Source: Acidobacteriota bacterium (GTDB lineage: Bacteria; Acidobacteriota; Vicinamibacteria; Vicinamibacterales; CAVVIG01). Taken from it: 64,000 nucleotides of DNA. Each line of letters begins with the position of its first letter. Within the stretch, counting starts at the first letter, position 1. Below are positions 33,327 to 39,813 of this stretch, one piece after another. The notes under the pieces were generated by a model. It was not told the origin of the DNA, did not search any database, and was given only the letters and a program-made list of their open reading frames with translations. The translations under genes were made by a program, and so were the position numbers. The stretch is from assembly GCA_018268955.1 (NCBI GenBank), contig JAFDVO010000004.1, positions 62,001 to 126,000 on the forward strand, in the 5' to 3' direction.

Positions 33327-35126
33327 CTAGTCGAGATGCCCCCGCTCCGAGTCCCCCATCTCCACGCCGCCGTTCGGGAAGTACTCGCGCCAGCGTTGCG
33401 TGACCGTGTCGGCCACCTCCGGCCGACAGCTCACTTCCTTGGGGTACCACGGTTTCATGCGGGCGTCGATGACGATCGGTCCCGTGTAGGAGAGGTGGTT
33501 GCGAACGACCCGCGTCGAGGCTGCGTGAATGTCGGCCGCGGGTTCGAACCGCGTGAAGGTCGTCCAGAGGAAGTTCATCTCGCTCTTCGACGCGCGCACC
33601 GCATCGTCAGTGATGACAACGAGCTGCCATCCGGAGAAGGCGGAGTGCGAGGCGAGGCGGGCGGCCGCTCCGGGCTCATCCGTGTAAGAAGGCGCGCCAA
33701 CGATCAGGCAGCCGCCGCAGAACACACGCACGTCGTTGACGCCCGAGGGGAGCGCGTACGCCTGGAACTCGCGCCGCAGATCGCGCACCGGATCGCCGAG
33801 CCCCAGCCAGACGCCCTTGGACCCCTTGTTCACTTCGGGACCGCTGTAGTCCAGCGTGTCCATCGAGAGGTTCGCGAACACGTAGAGATCGGTTTCCGGA
33901 TTCGTCCGTGCGAGCATGTGCTCGAGCGTCTTCCTGAAATCCTTGAGGTCGACGTCCTGGTCGGTGACCAGCAGGAACTTGGTCAACGAGAGCTGTCCTT
34001 CGCCAAGGATGCGGAACGCGCTGGCCATCGCCTCGCGACCGTAGCGCTGCTTCACAACCGCACCGGCGAGCGAGTGATAGCCCGTCTCCCCGTACGACCA
34101 GAGCTGCCGGACCGCTGGCATCACGACCGGGAACAACGGCGACAGGAGATCCTGCAGCAGGTCACCGATGAAGAAGTCCTCCTGCCGGGGCTTGCCCACC
34201 ACCGTGGCCGGGTACATCGCGTCCCGGCGCCTGGCGATCTGCTTCACGTTGAAGACCGGATACGGGTGCTGCAGCGAGTAGTAGCCGTAATGATCCCCGA
34301 ATGGCCCTTCTGGCCGGCGGACGTTCGGAGGCACCTCGCCGATCAGCGCGAACTCGGCGTTCGCCACGAGCGGATGGGCCCACGGACCCTCCGCGAGCTT
34401 CAGGCGCTCGCCGGCGATCAGCGACGCGAGCATCATCTCGGGCACGTTCTCCGGCAGCGGTGCGATCGCCGAGAGGATGAGTGCAGGCGGACCGCCGAGG
34501 AAGACGGTGACGGGGAGCGCCTGTCCCCGCGCCTCCGCGATCTGGTAGTGAAAGCCGCCGCCCTTCCCGATCTGCCAGTGCATCCCGGTCGTCTTCGCGT
34601 CGTGGATGTGCAGGCGGTACATCCCGAGGTTCGGGCCGCGCCCGTCCGGATGCTGCGTGTAGACCAGCGGCAGGGTGACGAACGGCCCGCCGTCCTCAGG
34701 CCACAGCGTCATCGCCGGGAGCCTGTCGAGGCGGACGTCGCTGGTGACGACCTCCGTGACCGGTCCACCGCTGCCGCGCTTCAGCCCGACTTTCAGCAGT
34801 TCGAACCCGACGTCGCGCGCGCCCCAGATTTTCGCGGGCGTCGGCGGCAGGATCGTCTCGACGAGATGAACGAGCCGCTTGATCAACCGGAGCGGACGCT
34901 CGCCGAATGCGAGCTCCGCGCGCCGCGCGGTCCCGAAGAGATTCGTCACGAGCGGAAAGTCCGCGCCTGTGACGTTCCGGAAGATCAGCGCCGGTCCGTT
35001 CGCCGCGATGACACGACGATGGATTTCCGCCGCCTCTTCGACCGGATTCACAGGGGCATCGATGAAGACGACGTCGTTGTTGCGGCGGAGCTGTTCGATG
35101 AAGGTGCGAAGGTCAGGGAAAGACAC
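33327..35126 (-). CDS. ubiD: UbiD family prenyl-FMN decarboxylase
   Basis: A 599-residue decarboxylase from a GTG start. Landmarks: NLGMYRLHIHDAKTTGMHW (prFMN/metal-binding Arg/His/Trp region), RRPEGPFGDHYGYYS (catalytic Glu/Asp and GYY of the UbiD site), and FLLVTDQDVDLKDF near the C-terminal dimerisation domain. The enzyme removes or adds carboxyl groups on aromatic or alpha,beta-unsaturated acids, for example in ubiquinone/menaquinone synthesis or aromatic catabolism. It needs prenylated FMN made by UbiX; no ubiX gene is visible in this window. Length is slightly above typical UbiD (about 490) because of C-terminal additions. Confidence 0.92.
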   Translation of the reverse strand: MSFPDLRTFIEQLRRNNDVVFIDAPVNPVEEAAEIHRRVIAANGPALIFRNVTGADFPLVTNLFGTARRAELAFGERPLRLIKRLVHLVETILPPTPAKIWGARDVGFELLKVGLKRGSGGPVTEVVTSDVRLDRLPAMTLWPEDGGPFVTLPLVYTQHPDGRGPNLGMYRLHIHDAKTTGMHWQIGKGGGFHYQIAEARGQALPVTVFLGGPPALILSAIAPLPENVPEMMLASLIAGERLKLAEGPWAHPLVANAEFALIGEVPPNVRRPEGPFGDHYGYYSLQHPYPVFNVKQIARRRDAMYPATVVGKPRQEDFFIGDLLQDLLSPLFPVVMPAVRQLWSYGETGYHSLAGAVVKQRYGREAMASAFRILGEGQLSLTKFLLVTDQDVDLKDFRKTLEHMLARTNPETDLYVFANLSMDTLDYSGPEVNKGSKGVWLGLGDPVRDLRREFQAYALPSGVNDVRVFCGGCLIVGAPSYTDEPGAAARLASHSAFSGWQLVVITDDAVRASKSEMNFLWTTFTRFEPAADIHAASTRVVRNHLSYTGPIVIDARMKPWYPKEVSCRPEVADTVTQRWREYFPNGGVEMGDSERGHLD

Positions 35127-35129
35127 GGG

Positions 35130-35178
35130 GAACTTGGACGTTAGAACTTTGACGTTAGAAGTTAGAAGTCAGAACTGC
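35130..35178. repeat. Heptamer array (GACGTTA / GAAGTTA), seven units
   Basis: Seven in-phase heptamers, each starting GA and close to GACGTTA or GAACTTT, lie directly before the ubiD start codon, within its presumed 5' leader. The same GACGTTA unit appears on the opposite strand at 49905-49932. Confidence 0.85.
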
Positions 35179-35211
35179 GGGCCCGCGCCGACGCATGTCC
35201 GCCGCGCGGGA

Positions 35212-35580
35212 TCAGAGTCCGGGCAAGCGCAGGAGCACGATGTCGACGGACACCGCGGCGGTGCCGACCTCGAGCGGACGTTCGATCGGCAGGTATCCGT
35301 CAGCAACGACTCGCAGTTGATAGCGCCCTCGCGCGACATCGGCCATCGCAAAGCGCCCATCCGCGTCTGTCGTCGCCTCCTTGCGGGCTGGGCCGTCGAT
35401 CACCACGGACGCGCCGGTCAGGAATCCCTGGTCGCTGCCGGCAACCGTCCCGCTGAACGTCGTTCCCGGTGCGGCGGCCTGCAGCACGCCGACAGGACCA
35501 TCGGCGAACGCCAGCCAGAGCCACGCACCAACACATCCACCGAGAACCGCGACGCACAGGGTACGACGCTGCGGATTCAT
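35212..35580 (-). CDS. Secreted protein with carboxypeptidase-regulatory-like fold
   Basis: A 122-residue protein with an N-terminal hydrophobic segment (CVAVLGGCVGAWLWLAFA) and a beta-sandwich domain: GTTFSGTVAGSDQGFLTGASVVIDGPARKEATTDADGRFAMADVARGRYQLRVVADGY, the typical 'D-G-R-F ... G-Y' pattern of CarboxypepD_reg-like domains. No catalytic residues are expected. Its ATG overlaps the stop of the CdiI-like gene by four bases, placing it third in the toxin/immunity operon, where its role is unknown. Confidence 0.75.
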   Translation of the reverse strand: MNPQRRTLCVAVLGGCVGAWLWLAFADGPVGVLQAAAPGTTFSGTVAGSDQGFLTGASVVIDGPARKEATTDADGRFAMADVARGRYQLRVVADGYLPIERPLEVGTAAVSVDIVLLRLPGL

Positions 35581-35915
35581 CGACGGTTCCGGTGCGCGAG
35601 CGTCGACAGCCTCGTGGGCACCTGAAGCAGATCGTCCAGCACGGCGCGCGACCGCGGGCGCCAGGCGCCCCCGAGCGAGGCGAATGCGGCACGAACGTCG
35701 GCCCAGGAGGCGTCGGATGCCGCCGCACGGAACCGCTCGAGTTCATCGAGCAGCGCCCCACGCTCCTCGTCATTCGCGTCGCGCAGGAACGCCTTCAGCG
35801 CTCCTTCAGGAGTCTCGTGTTCGAGCGCGAAGTCCTCGTGCAGGTAGCCAGAGAGGAACTCCGTCAGGCGGGGGAAACGTTCGGGGTGCAGCGGTCCGCG
35901 CGCACGGGCGCTCAT
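35577..35915 (-). CDS. CdiI-type contact-dependent inhibition immunity protein
   Basis: A 112-residue cytosolic protein. FPRLTEFLSGYLHEDFALE (about 14-32) matches the FP-L-FL-GY-H-D signature of the CdiI_2 immunity family (PF18593-like), followed by helices containing EERGALLDELERFRAAA. Immunity proteins bind and block a matching CdiA-CT toxin. Its ATG overlaps the stop of the RNase A-like gene by four bases, the usual toxin-immunity order, and its stop overlaps the next gene. The pairing is by position; specificity is untested. Confidence 0.78.
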   Translation of the reverse strand: MSARARGPLHPERFPRLTEFLSGYLHEDFALEHETPEGALKAFLRDANDEERGALLDELERFRAAASDASWADVRAAFASLGGAWRPRSRAVLDDLLQVPTRLSTLAHRNRR

Positions 35916-36442
35916 CGGCTCGTCTCCGGGTACGAGGTCAGCACAATCCAGCGGCGTTCGCGGTCGTGCCACCGGAGCACGATCAGCGCACGTTCCGCCG
36001 GGCGACTGACCCGATCTCCGCGCCGCAACGAGCGGCCCAGCGGCGTGCCGGGACGCTCGGCGTAGTTGAGCACCAGGTTTGGCCGGCTTCCCTGCCGTGA
36101 AGCCCACGCGCGGATGCGCGGCTGCGATTGCCGGATGGCGGCGGCGACGCCCCTGCGCGCCGTGCGTTCGTCGGTCCACGTCGATGCGGCGGAGATGTTC
36201 GGCTCCCGACGCAGTCGCTCGGCCAGCTGTTCGTCGGTGCGCCCCACGTGGCGCGCGAGCGTATGTCCGCCGAGCGCTTCGTCCCGCTGCAGGTCGTAGA
36301 GCTCGGCGTCGTCGGCCGCGACGGCCCGCCCCACAGCAGCCGTGGCCTGCGCGGCATGCAGCGCGACACCGCCCATCGTCGGCACAAGCCACGCGAGCAA
36401 CGCGATCGCTGCAACGACTGCCGACCGGAGGGCGCGTCCCAT
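35912..36442 (-). CDS. Secreted RNase A-like (CdiA-CT type) toxin domain protein
   Basis: A 176-residue protein consisting of a Sec signal (about 1-31, ending ALHAAQA) and one bacterial RNase A-like domain (PF18431-like). Seen: GGHTLARHVGRTDEQLAERL (H60, H65, R68), AASTWTDERTA and the closing VLTSYPE with T169 and Y171. In the Yersinia kristensenii CdiA-CT ribonuclease the active site uses a His, an Arg, a Thr and a Tyr in the same order. Normally this domain ends a CdiA filament of over 2000 residues; here it stands alone with its own signal peptide and a CdiI-like gene behind it. The ATG at 36442 is used; an ATG six codons earlier is possible. Confidence 0.75.
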   Translation of the reverse strand: MGRALRSAVVAAIALLAWLVPTMGGVALHAAQATAAVGRAVAADDAELYDLQRDEALGGHTLARHVGRTDEQLAERLRREPNISAASTWTDERTARRGVAAAIRQSQPRIRAWASRQGSRPNLVLNYAERPGTPLGRSLRRGDRVSRPAERALIVLRWHDRERRWIVLTSYPETSR

Positions 36443-36462
36443 ACTCGAGCAGATTAGCATCG

Positions 36463-37815
36463 CTAGAGCCAGTGCGCGAGGAGTTGCGCCATCCACAGGA
36501 ACACGGAGAAACCGATCACATCCTGGAAGGCGGTCTCGAACGGCCCGGCAGTGGCCGCCGGATCGAAGCCGGCCCGTTTCGACAGCATCGGGATGACCGT
36601 CCCCATCAGGCCCGCCGTCACGATCGCGCAGGTCATCGATGCGCCGACCACGAGGCCGAAGGGCAGGCGACGCGACCAGATCATCGCGACGACCGCGAGC
36701 GAGACACCGGCACAGAGCGCAATCGTCAGCGCGGTCAGCAGCTCGCGCCGCACTGCGGTGGCCCAGTTCGCAAGCGACACATGGCCGGTGTCGAGACCAC
36801 GCACAACGATCGCCGCCGCCTGCAGGCCAACGTTGCCGGACACCGCCGAAATCACCGGCATGAACGACGCCAGCAGGATCACCTCCTGCAGGACGTGACC
36901 GAACCGGGCGATGATGCCGCCCGCGAGGAGTTCGATGGCCATGGTCCCCAGCAGCCACGGCAGGCGCAGCCACGCGACCTGCGCCGGCGTCCGGCGATCC
37001 ATTTCCGCCGCGTCCGACCCCACCAGTTGGGAGATGTCCTCGTTGAACTCCTCGGTCAGCACGTCGAGGACGTCGTCCACCGTGACGATGCCAAGGAGAC
37101 GCCGCTCAGCGTCCACCACCGGCACGGCGACGAAGTCGTACTTGCCGATCAGCCGCGCGACCTCCTGCTGGTCGGTTTCCGGCGAGACGGTGACCACATC
37201 GGCGGTCATGATGCCGTCGACCGGATCGTTCATGCGCGCGAGCAGCAGGTCGCGCACGCTGCACACGCCAACCAGGCGCATGCCGGCATCGACGACGTAG
37301 ACCGTGGTGACCGTTTCGACGGTGCGCGCCGCCACACGGAGGTACTCGAGCGTCCACGCGACCGTGACGCCGGGGCGGACCGCCGCAAAGCGCGACGTCA
37401 TCAGTCGACCGGCGGTCTGGTCGGGGTACTCGAGCAGCCGCTCGACGTCGCGCGCGCTTCCTCCTGGCAGGAGCGCCAGGATCTCGCGGCTCTCATCGTC
37501 CCCGATATCCGCGACGACGTCCGCGGCGTCGTCCATTTCCATGCGGCCGATCTGGGCGGCCACATGCGTGGGCGGTGAAGTCTGGATCAGGTGTCGGCGG
37601 GTGGCCGGCGCCGCCTGCGCGAGCGCCTCAGCCGCACGCTCGTCATCGAGCAGGGCAAACACACGCTCCGCCTCGGGCAGGGTGAGCTCGTCGAGGATCG
37701 CTGCCAGGTCGGACGGATGCAGCGAGGCCACGAGCGTGGGAATCGCACGCACGTCCATCGCGCGGCCGCGCTGCCCCAGGGCTTCGCGGATGTGTTCGAT
37801 CAGGGCCTCGTACAC
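36463..37815 (-). CDS. mgtE: Magnesium transporter MgtE
   Basis: A 450-residue MgtE homologue from a GTG preceded by GGAGGGG. Order: N-terminal helical MgtE_N domain (about 20-125), two CBS domains (about 130-255: GRLMTSRFAAVRPGVTV and IMTADVVTVSPETD), the plug helix, then five membrane helices with ASFMPVISAVSGNVGLQAAAI and TAGLMGTVIPMLSKR. Acidic residues in the N and CBS domains sense cytosolic Mg2+ and gate the pore in the family. It ends 20 bases before the toxin gene on the same strand; no functional tie is evident. Confidence 0.95.
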   Translation of the reverse strand: MYEALIEHIREALGQRGRAMDVRAIPTLVASLHPSDLAAILDELTLPEAERVFALLDDERAAEALAQAAPATRRHLIQTSPPTHVAAQIGRMEMDDAADVVADIGDDESREILALLPGGSARDVERLLEYPDQTAGRLMTSRFAAVRPGVTVAWTLEYLRVAARTVETVTTVYVVDAGMRLVGVCSVRDLLLARMNDPVDGIMTADVVTVSPETDQQEVARLIGKYDFVAVPVVDAERRLLGIVTVDDVLDVLTEEFNEDISQLVGSDAAEMDRRTPAQVAWLRLPWLLGTMAIELLAGGIIARFGHVLQEVILLASFMPVISAVSGNVGLQAAAIVVRGLDTGHVSLANWATAVRRELLTALTIALCAGVSLAVVAMIWSRRLPFGLVVGASMTCAIVTAGLMGTVIPMLSKRAGFDPAATAGPFETAFQDVIGFSVFLWMAQLLAHWL

Positions 37816-37885
37816 CGGCCCCTCCTTCCGTAAACGTCAACGCTGTCGTGAAGCGAGCGCGGAGGGGGGAACGCAGAGGCGCCGT

Positions 37886-37914
37886 CCCCGGCAGGTCGGC
37901 AGACCTGCCCGGGG
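37886..37914. other. Strong hairpin (12-bp stem)
   Basis: CCCCGGCAGGTC (37886-37897), a four-base loop and GACCTGCCCGGGG (37902-37914) pair almost perfectly, with one bulged C. It lies between mgtE (starting 37815, leftward) and the cytochrome stop at 38058, so it is downstream of the leftward cytochrome gene. It has no T-tract; it may be a processing or pausing structure, or a repeat remnant. Confidence 0.55.
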
Positions 37915-38057
37915 CTGCTGCTAGGCGCAGCGTGGAGCGGGGTTGGCCTGCACGACCTGACGCGATCGCATGGTTCTACTGCCGTCGTCAGTCATGCTGT
38001 TCGATAGTAACCCGCCCGCGTGCACGCCTGGAAGCGGGACATGCATCATCGCGAGGC

Positions 38058-38483
38058 TCACTTCTTCTCGAGGTGCAGGTCGTGGCACGCGTTGCAGGTC
38101 GCGCCCATGGCGTCGAAGGCGGTCTGCGCGGCCTTCATGTCGTTCTGCTTCGCGGCAGTGAGCGCCTGTGAGGCCTGCTCGCGCGCATGCCTGGCCAGCC
38201 GCACGCCGTCGCTCGACTTCCTCGCCAACCAGTAGTCTTCGGTCTTCGCCATGAAGTCCTGCAGCTTCGTGAGCGACTCGACTGCGGCTTTCTGGTCCTT
38301 GTCGGTGAGGGCGAAACGGAAATCCTCCTGCGCGTCGGAGGCGTCGTTCATCCATTGCTTGTGCGCAGCCGCGTCAGGGGCCTGCGCTGAAACGCCGAAC
38401 CGTGTCACCAGCGTCAAAAAGCAGGTCGTGAGGCAGGCAGAGACCGCCATGCGCCGTGCACGAGTGGACCACCGCTGTGTCAT
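38058..38483 (-). CDS. Class II-like c-type cytochrome (C-terminal heme)
   Basis: A 141-residue periplasmic protein from the ATG at 38483, seven bases after GGAGG. Signal peptide about 1-34 (ending GVSAQ). The mature part is all-helical and ends with CNACHDLHLEKK, a single c-heme site at the very C-terminus, the arrangement of cytochrome c' / c556-like proteins. It could carry electrons or bind small gases; the sequence does not say which. It diverges from ferrochelatase, which supplies heme, though shared regulation is not shown. Confidence 0.85.
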   Translation of the reverse strand: MTQRWSTRARRMAVSACLTTCFLTLVTRFGVSAQAPDAAAHKQWMNDASDAQEDFRFALTDKDQKAAVESLTKLQDFMAKTEDYWLARKSSDGVRLARHAREQASQALTAAKQNDMKAAQTAFDAMGATCNACHDLHLEKK

Positions 38484-38561
38484 CAGCACGCCTCCAGTCG
38501 AGCGGAAACTGCGGCCCAGTGTAGCGCGCCGTGCGCACCCTCACCTACGATTGATCGCGTG

Positions 38562-39608
38562 ATGCAGACCCGTCGCCCCTTCGATGCCGTCCTTGTGGTT
38601 TCCTTCGGTGGCCCGCAGGGACTGGCCGACATTCGCCCGTTTCTCGCCAACGTGCTGCGAGGCCGCCGCATTCCGCCCGAGCGCATCGAAGAAGTGGTCG
38701 GTCACTACGAACACTTCGGGGGTGTCTCCCCGCTCACCGAGATCACGATGCGGCAGGCCGATGGTCTGCGCGCCAGGCTCGCAGCCGCCGGTCTCGGGGA
38801 GCTGCCTGTTTTCGTCGGGATGCGCAACTGGCATCCACTGCTTCCCGACACGCTCAAGCAGATGGCGGACGCCGGCGTGAAGCGGGCCATAGGGTTCATC
38901 TGCGCAGCCCAGCGGTCGTACTCGAGTTGCACGCAGTACAAGCAGAACGTGCTCGACGCCCGCGCGGAGGCGGTCCAGGCCGGGCGGCACGATGTCGAGG
39001 TCACGTTCGTCGACGACTGGCATCTTCATCCTGGGTTCGTGGAGACCAACGCCCGCCACGTCCGCGCCGCCCTGGCGCAGCTTCCAGAGCCGGTGCGCGA
39101 TCGCGCGCGCGTGGTGTTCACGGCCCACAGCATCCCGGCCTCGATGACAGGTGCTGCGCGGTACCAGTTGCAGCTGCAGCAATCGGCGGAGGCCGTGGCC
39201 GCGCACCTCGGGTGGACGAACTGGTCGCTGGTGTACCAGAGCCGCAGCGGGCGGCCGGAGGATCCGTGGCTCGGCCCGGATGTGTGCGACTACCTCCGCG
39301 AGGAGCACGCGAAGGGGCTTGCGTCCGTCGTGCTCTGCCCCATCGGATTCGTCTGCGATCACATCGAGGTGCTGTACGACCTCGACGAAGAAGCCGCGCA
39401 CGTCTGTCGCGAGCTCGCTCTCCCCATGGTGCGAGCCGAGGCCGTGAACGACGACCCGCAGTTCCTGGATCTGATTGGGAACGTGGTGCTGCAGACGTGG
39501 CGACGCTACCAGTCTGGACGCCCTCTCCCGATCGCCCCGCCTGCGAAGCCTGAGCGGGTCGAAGGACCACCGCCGGCGCGGGGGCGTGCGCCGGAGATCA
39601 GGGGCTAG
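38562..39608 (+). CDS. hemH: Ferrochelatase
   Basis: A 348-residue ferrochelatase inserting Fe2+ into a porphyrin at the end of heme synthesis. Landmarks: VVSFGGPQGLADIRPFLANVL (N-terminal), GGVSPLTE, VVFTAHSIP (catalytic His), YQSRSGRPEDPWLGPD and CPIGFVCDHIEVLYDLDEEA (second metal/porphyrin region with His and Glu). The C-terminus is a short Pro/Arg-rich tail. Whether protoporphyrin or coproporphyrin is the substrate cannot be decided. The ATG at 38562 is used; GTG one codon earlier also fits. The many c-type cytochromes in the window imply a high heme demand. Confidence 0.93.
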   Translation: MQTRRPFDAVLVVSFGGPQGLADIRPFLANVLRGRRIPPERIEEVVGHYEHFGGVSPLTEITMRQADGLRARLAAAGLGELPVFVGMRNWHPLLPDTLKQMADAGVKRAIGFICAAQRSYSSCTQYKQNVLDARAEAVQAGRHDVEVTFVDDWHLHPGFVETNARHVRAALAQLPEPVRDRARVVFTAHSIPASMTGAARYQLQLQQSAEAVAAHLGWTNWSLVYQSRSGRPEDPWLGPDVCDYLREEHAKGLASVVLCPIGFVCDHIEVLYDLDEEAAHVCRELALPMVRAEAVNDDPQFLDLIGNVVLQTWRRYQSGRPLPIAPPAKPERVEGPPPARGRAPEIRG

Positions 39609-39629
39609 AACCCAGAAGTCCAACCGGCT

Positions 39630-39671
39630 GGCTTCCGGCCGCGGGCTGCTGGCTGCTGGCTCTCGGCGCCT
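39630..39671. repeat. Heptamer array (GGCTGCT-like), six units
   Basis: Six in-phase seven-base units starting GGC (GGCTTCC, GGCTGCT, GGCTCTC and similar) sit just after the ferrochelatase stop codon, before the terminator hairpin. Confidence 0.75.
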
Positions 39672-39707
39672 GTCGGCTTCCGCCGGAAACTCACGCTCAC
39701 ACCGAAA

Positions 39708-39743
39708 AAGGGGCAGCACTGGTGATGACCAGCACTGCCCCTT
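39708..39743 (-). terminator. Rho-independent terminator of the molybdenum hydroxylase operon
   Basis: AAGGGGCAG and CTGCCCCTT flank an inner five-base stem with a two-base mismatch between them. On the minus strand the hairpin is followed by TTTTT, so it ends the leftward operon whose last gene stops at 39814. It may also serve ferrochelatase from the other side. Confidence 0.8.
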
Positions 39744-39813
39744 GCTGTGTCTGGAGCCGACCGGGCCTGAAGCCTGGAGCCCAGAGCCGCATATCTGGGT
39801 GCGCGCAGCGCGC

